This document shows, one piece after another, positions 48,846-61,053 of a DNA stretch of 64,000 bases. Numbering within the stretch: the first letter of the stretch is position 1; each line of letters begins with the position of its first letter. Source of the stretch: Sinohyriopsis cumingii (lineage: Eukaryota > Mollusca > Bivalvia > Unionida > Unionidae). The position numbers and the translations under genes were made by a program. The stretch is from the NCBI GenBank assembly GCA_028554795.2, contig JAPYKE020000033.1:4817501-4881500 (forward strand). The letters run 5' to 3'. The notes under the pieces are model-generated. The model made no database searches. It was given only the letters and a program-made list of their open reading frames with translations, and was not told the DNA's origin.

Positions 48846-51689
48846 AGTTTTCATGTAACTAGCATTTATATAAACTTGGTATGTTTTTTTAAATACTTCT
48901 TTTCAATCTCTTTTGTCTAAATCCTTTTCTGTTAAATGTTTACCAGCTATGTTTTGTATACTCAATTTGCGATATTAATTTTAAATACCTGTCTGTATGC
49001 TTATGTTTAGTCTAGAACTAATTAGATAGAACTTTGTTTATTCTAGAACTAATTAGTTAGAACTTGTGGCTTATTCTCTAACCTTATTAATATTTAGGAA
49101 AAAAGTCCTTTGGGACTTGTTTGTATTCTTTCTAAATAGTAAACAGAAGCTAGAAGAGTGAAATCCACCAACGATGAAGTTGGTATATTGAATGCAAATT
49201 ATAATGCAATAATGCAAATTATAATGCAAATTATAAAGCAAATTATAATGCTGGAGTAGCTAGCGAACATAATGTAAATAATTTAAATTTGATGGATTTT
49301 AAACTCCTACACAACCATCAGTATATACAAATGTATCTGGTTTATTCAATGAGTACATGATGCATAGTTTAGGCATAGATAATGTGCAATAAAACTAATT
49401 AGGCCTCATTTAATAAATAACTTTTGTTTTGTCTCTAGGCCTGAAATTTCAGTATACCCTAGTAATTTTGATTTCTTTAATTTCCGGTGAAATGTTACCA
49501 TGGAACTACCTTGGTGGTTTACACATGTTCTTTTTTAAAAAAAGTTAATCATAAAGTTTTGCAAGATGTTCACCTCAGTGGCGAAAGGCTCTACCCTTTA
49601 CGATTGTACACAGGATACAAACTACTTAACGCCCACGGGAAAAGTTCACATTTCATATTGCAGATATTATTACTTCTATCGATAGTTGTTCTCCTATGTT
49701 TGCACACGCCAGAACCTGTGTCATATCTGATCACACTTGATCGGTATACTTTTAATTTTGTTCTAATAATGTGTCAATTGGTTTTGTTATTGTTGCCTTT
49801 GTTGTTTTCTTTTTTACATACAGGAGATTCTGTGTGTTTCAATCAAAGAACACAGCACACAGTTTACCTAGATGGAAAGATGAAAAATAAGTGGATGAAA
49901 AGTGGATAACAATTTATGTCATAAATTCATTATATGTTTGGGGAAATGGAAGTATTTATTGAAACAAAGATCAATTACCTGAACCAAATTGTAGAGAAAA
50001 TATCTTCCCTCAGGTTTAAATATGCATGTTTATAAAAAAATGTAATATCTTATGGTAAAGCATTTCAGCCTTTAATTGCATTATAATAATGTTGATGATG
50101 CAAATACATATCCTAGTTTTAAGAAAATCGGATCACAAATATGGACTCTACTGGGGTAACAATCAATTATTGAAGGACGGTCGACCTACATGTAACGATG
50201 GATGAAACACAATGCAGAGAATACAAAAAGCTCAATTGGCCTTACTACCCGGTGCGATAAATATTAATACGAGTGTTAATCGTCAATCTGAACGTACCTC
50301 CCTTTTCTTGTATAGTAAATGACCAGATAGCGATTGCTTAGCTAAGATGGTGCGGATTTATCGGACAGTTTCTCTTGTTCCGAATATAACGTATCATTGC
50401 CGGAATGGGATGGGGGTGGGGTATTTTTTGCTTTTTGCAACTCTTTGAACACTCAAATTAAAATAAGATGTAACAAAACAACAAAAAAAAAATTGGAAGT
50501 AACACAGCATATTAAGTTAGCCAGCTCTTACTCATTATATGAAAATATATTTAGCATGGAATAAATTTCAATTTTCAAGTCACCAGAAACTTTACGGTAT
50601 AAGACGTTTTCGAGAAGCAATTTCAGACGATGTAAATCTGTAACTGTTATGCAAACCACTTGCACTATGAATTCAACTTCATTTTAAAGAGTTTTGTTAT
50701 TTTTCCATCTATAGAGGAATATTATTTTCAAAAGAACCTCACGACTCCTCCAATCTGATGTGATTAAAGACAGCCAAGTGTAAGTCTCTGAGACATATAT
50801 AACACATTAGTATATATCTCCATTAAAACCTTCAGATACCAGTTCGATCACACGGGTAACTAGACATTAGCATTTTAACTTCCAAGACTTGACACTTGAC
50901 AATGATCGAAGTACCTCTAGTCGTTACCTCACATAATGAGCTATTTCTCTTTGGAAGTGATTTTTGTTTTTTTTCAACGACGACTTTAGTGCTGAATGTT
51001 AATATTTACCCAATGTATACGAGGAGAATGTCAGTAATTCATTACTTGCAGAGGTATCTCATGGTAAACATCACAGTCGTGACAATGAAGTGCACATTAG
51101 CCGACAAACATAAGCTTGTTTCTTATAACTCATTTTTGAATGTATTTTAATCTGAGCGCATCATGTCAAGAGATCGTCGTCTAATGCGAGGAGACGATGG
51201 GCTAATATTTAGATTACTCAATAGTTTCAACAGTCTCATGGCAGCAATATGTTCAGAAGGGTATACGCTCTGAGAAGCGTGCCTCTAGTCGTTACATAGG
51301 CGCATGTGAAGTGGACACATTTCGGGTGCAATTAAAAGATTCAAATGAAAGTAAAAATTGAACGGCTAGAAGACACGTATAATTTATATGCTAACGGCGG
51401 TGGCTAAAAAAGTTTGCATGTAGCTAACTGACTGATAAGGAAAGTGAGGCAAGAAATTAGTCCTATCACTTTGGTTAACATTCTAAGATTTAAATTCTAA
51501 TGTATCCGATGCTGTCAGTGGTGCCAATCATTATCTAATATATCTCCAAGTGAAAATTTTAATCCAGTCGCTGAGTCGTCATATTTTGACTTCTGGTTTT
51601 GATAATACATTGGTGAGATCTGGCTTTTCTACAACCAGTGTGTTATACGGTGTTAGGAGTCTCTTCTCCTAAAACAAAATAACAGAAAC
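48846..51689. other. Intergenic, no firm gene
   Basis: A short repeat of AATGCAAATTATAATGC lies at 49192-49252, and CTAGAACTAATTAG is duplicated near 49015-49060. The frame at 49487-49909 includes a plausible last exon after TTTACATACAG (about 49824-49909, GDSVCFNQRTQHTVYLDGK), but no partner exon is recognised. Otherwise nothing. Confidence 0.4.
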
Positions 51690-51738
51690 GAGTGAAAAGC
51701 AACAAGCTTTGTAAAATTCAACAAATAATTTATTTCCC
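51690..51738. repeat. Dispersed motif, copy 2
   Basis: GAGTGAAAAGCAACAAGCTT then TGTAAAATTCAACAAATAATTT; compare 57321-57372 and 16228-16280. Confidence 0.5.
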
Positions 51739-51939
51739 TTGAATACAACGTGAAAATGTACAAAAATACTCGTTGGATATCATACAGTTAATCGAAATTT
51801 AACTGTCTATATTACATTCTAAAAGTTACCAATCAATATATACAATGAAGCTGGTAAGCACGATGGGAAAGTGTTAGTTTATATGTATTTCTTGTATTTT
51901 AAATATAAAGGGTTTATAAATGTATCTTTAGAATTTAGC

Positions 51940-51940
<1 letters not shown>

Positions 51941-52000
<60 letters not shown>
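51941..52000. repeat. (TA)n microsatellite
   Basis: About 29 TA units, 240 bases left of the first copy of the 290-bp repeat. Confidence 0.95.
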
Positions 52001-52004
<4 letters not shown>

Positions 52005-52243
52005 CGTTGCTCCAGTCAGAATAGCTCTGTCTTTTCCTTACAGCGATTCCGTACCTCGTTTCCCAAGATGTAGTCATATCTTCACGGTTACTGGTGACAC
52101 CCTTGTTAGAGAGCCTGAATTACTTCTTTTCTCTCTCTCTCTAACCATGGGCAAAGACATTTCTTAACCTATGAGTAATCCCTTCTCATAGCAAGAGATG
52201 AGAAGAAGGTTATAATGCAAACCGTATCATAACACATGTAGAA

Positions 52244-52534
52244 CTACTGTCATTCTTCTTTTGAATCGGTCAAATTTGGAATCCACGTCATTATATCGTT
52301 AAAATGAACACTCCAGATGATAGGTGTTGGGAACCCTCGCATTGAAAATAGCCCTCACCTTTAAATGATTGAAAACACCAGAGATATTAATAGAGACACA
52401 TACGATTATGCACTCCCTAAAATAATACCCTGCCATCAATACGTGACCCCAACTAAACATGATCTTATAACAATTAAAAAGAAAATTTATTTCATTTAAA
52501 TTGGAATTAATGTACCAATTAGAGTTTAACGGCA
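52244..52534 (+). repeat. 290-bp dispersed repeat, copy 1
   Basis: Nearly identical along its length to 53616-53905 (shared blocks GGGAACCCTCGCATTGAAAA, TAGCCCTCACCTTTAAATGA, ACATACGATTATGCACTCCC). It is followed at once by a (TG)n run (52535-52560). The minus-strand open frame within it is also shared but has no domain. Probably a non-autonomous element associated with microsatellites. Confidence 0.85.
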
Positions 52535-52535
52535 A

Positions 52536-52560
<25 letters not shown>
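52535..52560. repeat. (TG)n microsatellite
   Basis: About 13 TG units between the 290-bp repeat and the next dispersed repeat. Confidence 0.95.
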
Positions 52561-52567
<7 letters not shown>

Positions 52568-52574
52568 GGATTTT

Positions 52575-52838
52575 TCAGTCATATCGGCTTCGATGTCTGC
52601 AGTATGGCAGGTTATAGTGATGCCTAGCACTGGAGTATCATGTCGCAGACATGTAGCATGATGTCCCATATTGAGGGGGATTACTGTCATAATTGTATGC
52701 ATGTATTTTCTAATCTTCCTTGGTGCATTATTGAAAATGCATCGTGGAAGATTAGGAAATACACGCATAGAATTATGACGATAATCCACCTCCATAGTTC
52801 CACTGGGTCATATTATCCTGACACCAGGCCGACCAGTT
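52575..52838 (+). repeat. Dispersed repeat, copy 2, split by a foldback MITE
   Basis: Same family as 7325-7456 (there on the minus strand). Left part 52575-52668 ends ATGTCCCA, and the right part resumes at about 52797 with CACTGGGTCATATTATCCTG. The 7.3-kb copy runs through this junction without the hairpin, which shows the hairpin is a later insertion. Confidence 0.75.
52671..52794. mobile_element. TA-flanked foldback MITE (124 bp)
   Basis: Arms of about 55 bases pair almost fully around a loop near ATTGAA. The left arm includes CATGTATTTTCTAATCTTCC, and the right arm GGAAGATTAGGAAATACACG. Ends read TTGAGGGGGATTA and, reversed, TGGAGGTGGATTA. A TA lies on each side (52669-52670, 52795-52796), as expected for Tc1/mariner-type insertion. 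Its absence at the homologous site in copy 1 defines the borders. The hairpin could also give small RNAs. Confidence 0.75.
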
Positions 52839-53545
52839 TTAACGCTTAACTCTTAATGCTGAGCGCCAAGCGAAGCAGTTGTTAGTACTATTTTTGTAAA
52901 TTTAGCGGGCTTGTCTAGATTTGTTGTTAGAAAGAATGTAAAAACCCTCATTTATGACTCATATCTAATTCAGTCTAACGTTGCGATGTCATGTTACTCG
53001 TTTTACTGTATGTAAGTATGTATTGATTCAAATTTTCACATAGGTTTCGAATCGTAAGGTGTCATCTTAGTCAAACAGAACAAAGATCAATGGATTATAT
53101 CATTACGTACTTATCTTTGGTATTTTTAGTGCTTGCTATTCGTGTGAATACTTGTGTCTACGAACATTATGAACAGCCATCGTATAATGTTGGGGTGAGG
53201 GTGTTGTAAGTGAGTTTAGCAAAACGTTCTTCCTAATACTTCTCCGTTCATACCTTCCAATTTATATACAGGAGAGTTAGTTCCATGCACCTGTCCTGTG
53301 ACTTGACAGGAATATGATAGCAAATAAACCTAAATATTCAAAAATTTAAATATTACCAGAAACTTAACACAGATAAACCCTTCAAAGAAATGAAATATAA
53401 AGCACACCAAGATAACATAAAAATGTATTCACGATACATAAGTACAGCGCCATTGTTCCAGATTATCAGGTTACATTTGTATTCATTTGTATTCATATTT
53501 GAGTGATTTCATATGTCACGAACGAATTTCGATATCTTGATAAAG
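52839..53545. other. Intergenic, nothing recognised
   Basis: No coding or RNA signal. AACCTTCTTCCTAATAC-like and CCAATTTATATACAGGA-like phrases at about 53225-53340 recur at about 55890-55980, a further dispersed repeat pair. Confidence 0.45.
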
Positions 53546-53547
53546 TT

Positions 53548-53549
<2 letters not shown>

Positions 53550-53607
<58 letters not shown>
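53550..53607. repeat. (TA)n microsatellite
   Basis: About 28 TA units followed by CACACAC, directly abutting the second 290-bp repeat copy. Confidence 0.95.
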
Positions 53608-53615
<8 letters not shown>

Positions 53616-53905
53616 CTACTGTCATTCTTGTCTTGAATGGGTCAAATTTGGAATCCACGTCATCATTTCGTTAAAAAGAACACTCCTGATGGCAGTGTTG
53701 GGAACCCTCGCATTGAAAATAGCCCTCACCTTTAAATGAATGAAAACACCAGAGATATTTATAGAGACACATACGATTATGCACTCCCTAAAAAAATACC
53801 CTGCCGTCAATACGCCACCCCAACTAAACATGATCTTATAGAAATTAAGAAGAACATTTATTTCATTTAAATTGGAATTAAAGTACCAATTCGAGTTTAA
53901 CGGCA
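53616..53905 (+). repeat. 290-bp dispersed repeat, copy 2
   Basis: Direct-orientation copy of 52244-52534, about 90 percent identical by eye, 1.37 kb away. Its left end touches a microsatellite; its right end (after AACGGCA) does not. Confidence 0.85.
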
Positions 53906-54187
53906 TGTCAGCACAGTACTAGCTATATGGTGCCCATATGACAACCAGATATCAGCAAAATAAAAGTATTCGTCTGTTATGTTATGCAGTCGAGTTTTAT
54001 ATTTGTTGTATACAACAGCAGTCGGTAAATATCGTATATTTTGCGTCTAAACATCAACTTGCAACAAGTTTTGACAATTCAAATAGCACATAAAATTGTG
54101 TTTGAAATTGACAGCAAGGAAATGTATTTGATAAAAATTTCGTCTCTTTTATATCATTCAGATCTTATATCCCCGGGGTCCGGGCCA

Positions 54188-54279
54188 GTAAGGGGGCCCG
54201 GGCCGAACAACACCTTTTAAATTTATAAAAGAAATTTTTTGTTTGAACAAGAACTATGAGAGGCCCGGGTGTTTCTTAC
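54188..54279. repeat. Small GC-capped inverted repeat
   Basis: Starts GTAAGGGGGCCCGGGCC; the reverse complement of the right end reads GTAAGAAACACCCGGGCC. The AT-rich interior is short. It resembles a very small MITE; no TSD is fixed. Confidence 0.45.
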
Positions 54280-54304
54280 CCCAGGGCACGTGATCGCTCT
54301 ATGG

Positions 54305-54390
54305 CCATAACTACTACTACTACTTATTATTATTATTATTGTTATTATTATTATTATTATTATTACTACTACTACTACTACTACTACTCA
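54305..54390. repeat. (ACT)n(TTA)n trinucleotide repeat
   Basis: Runs of ACT, then TTA, then ACT units. Confidence 0.95.
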
Positions 54391-54489
54391 GTCGCCTGGA
54401 AAACCCAAATCATCTACTTATAAATAGATGCATCATCCTGGCCTACCCTGTGTAGGACTTGACTGAAGCTTATATACAATATTTGATAA

Positions 54490-54640
54490 CAGGCCCGGCC
54501 CTAGGATGTGCGGGGCCCAAGGCAGCAAGCGATGAGCGCGGGGCCCCAAGCAACAACAAAAAAAAAATGGCATCGTGGAGTTATTTCCTGAAAGTGCGGG
54601 ACCCAAGGCGGCTCCCTCGTCCACCTTGCCCTATAGCAGG
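54490..54640. other. GC-rich possible transposon remnant
   Basis: GGCCCGGCCCTAGG and GGGGCCC..GGGGCCCC blocks stand out from the AT-rich context and look like an old DNA-transposon end. The family is not assigned. Further right (54889-54985) CGGTA-type motifs (TTACCGGTATTCC, TACCGGTACTTCGG) also cluster. Confidence 0.25.
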
Positions 54641-54999
54641 GTATGTTTCATAATGTAGATAAAGAACAAAACACTGGGAACACCGAACACAGCTGCATAC
54701 TCCTCAATGACTATGCTATCGTGTCATGTGTCGTATATACACAACTCGCTTAGCTCAACATAGACGTGTAACTAGACTAATGTAAACTCCGCACACGAAT
54801 CCAACTACCGTTCTGTGATTAAGCATAGAATTCCCACACTCACGTGAGTATGCGCTAATTTTAGTGATTTCTTAGGTGCACGGTATTACCGGTATTCCAT
54901 TTTACTGCGACATTTGTTTCCGGTGGTAGGTACTATGGCACTTTTTCACTGTACCGGTACTTCGGTAGCTTCCGTCCGTTGGTACAGAATTCGCGAGTA

Positions 55000-56940
55000 A
55001 GCTTGTCTCGAATTTAATAGTCTTCAAAGTATCGTTTTCAATCTTCATAACAAAGTAATTCCAAAATTAGTATTAATGATACAAAATATTGCATTTGACA
55101 CAAATTAATTTCGAATATGATAACTATCAACCTTGAATCATATGCTTGATACGTGTCCTTTTTGTATGGTACTTGTAAAAACTGCACATGATCTAAGCAT
55201 CCAGCTTACCAAAAGGACTGCTCCCACATACTCAAACAAGCAACCTGAATTAATCTCAAGTACGCTATCTTTACCAATTATTGAAAGAGGGAAAATGGAC
55301 TTGGCCAGACTAGACGGGACCAGTTTCTAAAAGTGCAATGAATGAATTACAAAATATATACAATGTAAAACAAAGATATAGGTTCCTTTTTTATAATTTA
55401 CCTCTGAAGTTCAGGATGTGAAAAAGAGCAAGCAGAGCTAGCAGTTTTAGAAAGAGGTATATCCGAAGCAAGGCGCTGTATATTATATAACCCAAATTAC
55501 ACCATTAATCAGATACCAGGGAATTAAAAGTTCGTTTGACAATGCCTAATATATACATGGTCATTTTAAAAAGCCAGCGTAACCAGCGAGGAAAACGGAG
55601 GAAATTCCTTTTCTTTGAAGTCGTATGCAAAATACAAAACTGTAGAGCGCCACCGTTTGTAGTTCTTGTAGTTTGTCCAATTCTGAATGTGTCATATTCG
55701 TGACTTTTACTTCTTTTCATGGTCAACGATTTGTAAATCTGAAATCCACAAGTAAAATCCATGTGGATATGCTTTCCAGGTGAATTAGACTTCTTTGACA
55801 TATTTCACCATTTTATGTGTTCGTTGCTCAGGAATACTTTCGATAGTGTACACGTCGTCTTCTTCCTCAGTTTCTTGTTGTAAGTCAGTTTAGCAAAACC
55901 TTCTTCCTAATACGTATCCGTTCATACCTTCCAATTTATATACAGGATAGTTAGTTCCATGCACCTGTTCTGTGACATGAGACTAGTCTGTAGTCCAGTT
56001 TGGGAAATGACTTCTGTGAGAAGTGCATTTTGTTTTTCGATGCGAATCTAGTAACTTTGTGGAACACTTCTTTCATTGTGTTATGACGCTCAAAACAATC
56101 GATAAACACGAAGGTATCACTTCTGATGAAACACATTTGATACTGCTATGGTAGTGAAATCGAATGTAAGCTTTCACCAGATGTGGTAAAATGTTGACCT
56201 ATTCTCGAGTGTGTTACTTGTAAAATTTCAAAGTAAGCTCTGGTTAGAAACGTTCCACAAGACTGGATTTTGTTTCAGGGATTCTCAGTGGTGAAAAAAT
56301 TGACTATGTAATTTTTCCCATTCTCTTTGAAAGACTGGGTTGAGAAATACTGCCCTTTTTATATGTTATGTTTGATCCTACAAATTATTGATGTAATTGT
56401 CAACTTAGAATTTAATAGGTGGGGTTTGAAATTCTTGAAACCTTTCTTCTTTCTCCTTCTCTTCCATCCCGTGGCTGCTCAGTCGACTTTGTAGCTGCTG
56501 CTGATAATTTTTCTTCTGTTTGGATTACATTCTTGAAATCTATCTCAGTAGGTTTTGGCAGTCTCGTCTAAAGAAATTTGGGAAACAAATGAAGACGTTG
56601 AAATAATTGCCCATACCACTATATTCGCGCCATCAGCTAGTGGAACTCATATTTAAAGTGTGATATCTCTGTTAGGTTAAGATTAGGGGGTAAGTGAGAA
56701 GTACGCTTTTATAAAACCAACAATGGAGTCCCATCCACCGTTTGTAAAGAACTAAAGTCAATTTGTACCATTCCATAGTTAAAGTATGCATGTGTGATGT
56801 CCTGCCAGAAAAAAAGCCTGTCTTTTTATATTTATATGATCACACATCCTACAAGAAATCTAGCGGTTGATAAACGAGCAGCAACTTACAAGCATACCCA
56901 ATGAACTCTGTAACAAAAGGGCAGGAAGGTAGATAGTTAG
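55000..56940. other. Intergenic, no firm gene
   Basis: A minus-strand frame at 55801-55505 (98 codons, ending just inside a poorly coding stretch) has no domain. The remaining sequence shows no gene. Confidence 0.4.
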
Positions 56941-56951
56941 GTACATACCGT

Positions 56952-57200
56952 TTAGGTACAGAAGTATTTCAACAATATACGGTACTCGCTACAGTTCTCC
57001 ACCGCATAGTAAGTAGGGATATCCGCTGCCTGATGGTCGGCACCCACTAACACCCATCTCCGCACGCAGCAATAACCCATAGGAACAAGCAATGCAGTTC
57101 CACGTTGGGAAGCAGGATGGGGCATATGCTTGTGAGCCACAATGTCATTGTGGTGTGTTGCTGAACCGATAAACGACATCGACATCGGGCGTCTCAACAT
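56952..57200 (-). CDS. Coding-like ORF, unknown
   Basis: An 82-codon frame with balanced, protein-like composition (for example VGADHQAADIPTYYAVENCS) in a stretch richer in G+C and CpG than the surroundings. No motif is recognised and no splice partners are identified. It could be an exon or a piece of an old transposon. Very uncertain. Confidence 0.2.
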   Translation of the reverse strand: MLRRPMSMSFIGSATHHNDIVAHKHMPHPASQRGTALLVPMGYCCVRRWVLVGADHQAADIPTYYAVENCSEYRILLKYFCT

Positions 57201-57320
57201 CTATGTATGCAGCCGCAGTTCCCAGGACAGCCACGGTTGAGCTAGGTCTAATAGACATGTATATATCCCAGGTATATACCGCTATATATCTAGACTCTAT
57301 GGTCTTAAAATAAGTACTAG

Positions 57321-57372
57321 AGATGAGTGAGAAAAGCAACAGGTTTTGTAAAATCAACACAATAATACAATC
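57321..57372. repeat. Dispersed motif, copy 3
   Basis: GAGTGAGAAAAGCAACAGGT then TTTGTAAAATCAACACAATAAT; see copies at 16228 and 51690. AT-rich sequence to about 57980 follows, with no gene. Confidence 0.5.
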
Positions 57373-58652
57373 CAAGAATATATCCTTATTAGAAATTTCA
57401 CTATAAATCCAAGTCTCTATTTCCAAGAATGTAATTTTGGAGCACTTTTATTTCTAGAGAAGAATCACTTGAATTAAATAATTTTAGTAAACAAATTCCA
57501 GCACAAACGAAATCCTGGACACAACAATAATACAGCTGCTAAGATCTTACAGCAAGAATAGAGAATTTTTCCAGTATCATGATTATATAGTCCTCTACCT
57601 GACATCAGGTTACAGTTAGCATTTACACAAAAATAAGCATTTACACAAAAATAACTATTGTCTAATGGTAACGTTCATTCAGAAGATAATATTTTAACTA
57701 TAATTTAAAGTCTATTAATAAAATTATATTAAAAAGAATTGTAAAGACAATGTAATTGACTCAGGCAAAAATAATAATCCTAATAGATAACCCATACTCA
57801 TAGAGAACAAATAGCTTTGTATTAGTTGTTTACATAATTCTTTAAAAAAATTAATGATAAATGTCAGGTACAAAATTAACTTGATTGCGGACAAGGTCAG
57901 CTACAAATTTAAAATTTACATAACCTTCAGCATATACTGAAATAAAAAAGTTTTAAAAAATACCTCACAAACAATCCAAATTAAATATTGAAAAAATATA
58001 CCAAAATCTGGCAAGGACAATTGCATGCCTGTATAGCGTGTCCTTTTCTCGGGACAGGAGGGAAAAAAACAGCGACTGAAAGGTCTCCATGGCGGAATCC
58101 AATCAACTTTTCGGCATTTTCACCAGAGTCTCTACAAGATATGGCGGTCGAAGTAGATGGCACAGGCGGTCGTGAGAAAACGTGGAGGTGTCGTTTGTCG
58201 TGCCGCTGAAAAACAGACAGAAAATACGATGCCATAAAATAATGGGGTAAATATATTAAAGTGTCAAAAGTGACAGAGCTGCAAGAAATGGCGCTGAACG
58301 AGAAGCGGTAGTCGATGCATGGGCGGGCCAATACCCATGAATAAGAGTAATATCGACACGTAGTGACTCCCGATACGTAGAAAAGCCTGGAGGATCAAGT
58401 TGACGTGCTAGAGATAGAGCTGTAGATAAAACAGTGGTGAATGTGGAGGCGATGGAGTCAGTAGTACATCTTAGACCTATATATATTGTTGCAGCCTGTT
58501 CCTATGCGCGTGGGTATGTGCTGTCTTGGGAGCTCCTACGTTCTAGCGCCTTTAAGTCTATGGTGTCGCTATGTTTGCCAGCTAATCCTACTGCTTGTTG
58601 ACTATCGTGCAAATGTCCCCCATGAGGTACCTTTGAGGGGTTTGGACCTAGA

Positions 58653-58841
58653 CAGTGCTGTCCAACCCGAGGCCGCGGGCCGCATGCAGTCCACGGGCTG
58701 ATTTTAAATGGCCCGCCTTAGCTCTAACAGCTATATAGTCGTTGCTTTTCAGTTTTCTGTTCTTTTTTTCTGCTGCGTCCCTCGGCTTCAGGAAAAACAT
58801 TTTTCAGTGGCCCATGGTGTCAAAAAGGTTGGACAGCACTG
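58653..58841. mobile_element. hAT-type MITE
   Basis: Terminal inverted repeats CAGTGCTGTCCAACC and GGTTGGACAGCACTG, perfect over 15 bases. The left end carries the GGCCGCGGGCCGCATGCAG block typical of hAT (Charlie-like) non-autonomous elements. Flanks share CCTAGA (GGACCTAGA on the left, CCCTAGACC on the right), consistent with a worn 8-bp duplication. 189 bp, no coding capacity. Confidence 0.85.
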
Positions 58842-58899
58842 CCCTAGACCAATGTATCTTACACTTCGAATTGTTGCTACAGATTAAAGTATCCACAGA

Positions 58900-59700
58900 C
58901 GCGCGTCTCTTCGTCCGTCATGCGCTCCCTATATTCACCGCACTGTTATTGAAAGAGGTAGATATATATATTTTTACGTTATTATGTTTCCAAATGATGG
59001 ATGAATAAGTATTTCCCTGACGCAATGTCGATCGTCTTTGTGCTATTGTTGTTTCTGCTCCTTGGTAGACAGGGCAAAAATCTTGCGGTCCGTCGGCACA
59101 TGTGTCAGATGCCATTTTAGGTCACTTCTCTCATCATACTCAACAACTTACGTGGTATCCGGTAGGATTGAGTATGTTCAAGGTGCATCCTGTATCTGAA
59201 GTGGTCTGCTCTGTACTACCAGGACAGTGTCAGCGTCGGGCTCTTTAGCATAGCGCCGTAGGGGTGCATTGTTTATCCCCAAGTTACACGAGTCTACCAT
59301 ACGTTGGATCTCTGTGAAAAATATCGGGCATCCGCGAAACCAAAACTTGGAATGGCCCATAGAATGGATATTTTCCACCGGTCGTAGTTGTTTTCAGCTG
59401 TCTGGGTCGGCGATACGCGAATCTCGACAATGCTCCCAATTTTCATGTAGGCTTACCATGCAACGTAGTTCGCCTTGTTTGCTCGGTTGGATAGCACCAT
59501 GCATCGATACAGCATCTTGGGCAGGTTCCTGCACCGCCTTTTTGGCGGCTGCACTACAAAAAATCCATCGCCGGTTCTTGCTGACACATGCCCCATTACG
59601 GCTATAATTACGGTTTCTGCAGAGTGTGTGTGTGTAATGGTGCACAGCTTTGAAGAGAAATCTTCACAGTACATTCTGTCGTGGTCAGTGTGACACGTAA
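58900..59700. other. CpG-richer stretch with overlapping open frames, unassigned
   Basis: Several frames on both strands are open for 65-110 codons (for example minus 59115-58918 starting MASDTCADGPQDF, and minus 59378-59178), but none shows a recognised domain. The raised GC and CpG content may reflect a young insertion or a promoter-like region. Confidence 0.25.
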
Positions 59701-61053
59701 CCATTAAGTTTGACGTCTTGGCAAGGTTCGCAATAACTTGACAGCTTGAATAGTTAACCTATTTAGCTGAAGGCATAAGTGAAGTTTTCTTTAAGTCCGT
59801 TCGATAACCGTCCAACAGGTATGTCAGTGTAAGGTCATGTTGCTCAAAATGACTGACTTAAAACAAACCAGAGCAAACATTTTGGGAAATCTTCGGCCTT
59901 TTGAAACAGGTGTCATAAAATTATATTTTCCAGAATAAATATTAATAAAAGCGGACAAGAGTGGATTATTCTGACTTAGATGGGAGTGTTGAATATCTTC
60001 TGGTTAGAGAAGATAATTCTGATTGGCTGATAAACGTGTGTGTGTCTGTGTGTGTGTGTGTGTGTGTGTTGTCATAGTTTTATTTAATACTGCTAGGTAT
60101 TGCTTCTTGATATCGGTAACCCGCAGTAGGAAAAACTAAATCAGTCATCTTAAAAACATTCCAAAAACATATGTAATAATCCGTGACTTTACAATCTCAT
60201 AGATGATGTTAAACATTTTAAAGAAGAAACCTCACGTGCTTCCATTCGTTGTATCATTACTAGCATTAAGCGAATGTTTATATAATGCCGGTCTTGTAAC
60301 ATGCTAAACAATATCAGTTTTGATATACTTAGACACATATAGATGTTTGTACACAATTTTTTGTATTACATACTCTTAGTTAACTCATTTATTTCATAAT
60401 TTTATTCTGTATTTTGTTTCTAGCTCATGTATTTTCCTGAGTTCTATAAGCCTGATTTAGTCTCTTTTAAGAGGAAACAGAATCCTTAAATCAGTCGTAC
60501 CTACATATTTGCTTGCTTGAACAAGTACCAAGATAAAATTAGACATGGATATATTAAAAGCTCATAGGTAATGCATTCTATTTATATCGAGTCCTTCTTT
60601 TGTTTGGTGACGTTTTGTGTATTGAGGTTTCCAAGAATCTCTTTTGGGTACTGGATTTGCGAGACTGGTTGTGATAAATTGTTCCTGTATTAAGTTTGAA
60701 TTCGAATGAAAAATAAGCATGAGTAAACCAGGCCAATACTATCCCTAGAATTTCAAAGTAGGACCGAAGCTGACTATTGGAATGTACACGATCATTTTCG
60801 ATACAGGTGAAACCAAGATCGGGTTTAGAAAAGCAGAGCTATAGTTGAAGATGGCAGATTATAAAGTCGCCGTGTTTTAATGAAAAGATTATCCGCTGCA
60901 GACTTTTCATCTATGCTGTCGTACACAGGTAATTTGATTTAGGGTATGAAATTAACACAGCCTTTTTCTACACTAAGATGAATAGAAATGCCTGTGGATT
61001 ACTACACCAGCCCTGCAAATCCGTTGAACCACTATTAATTTTTGCTGTTTGCT
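59701..61053. other. Intergenic, with a (TG)n run
   Basis: (TG)n at 60038-60069. No gene is recognised. Confidence 0.5.

Noticed and set aside
59450-59700. Minus-strand phrase VIIAVMGHVSARTG as a LINE endonuclease remnant
   Set aside because: The resemblance to the GDFNARTG motif is short, and no neighbouring endonuclease or reverse transcriptase motifs were found.
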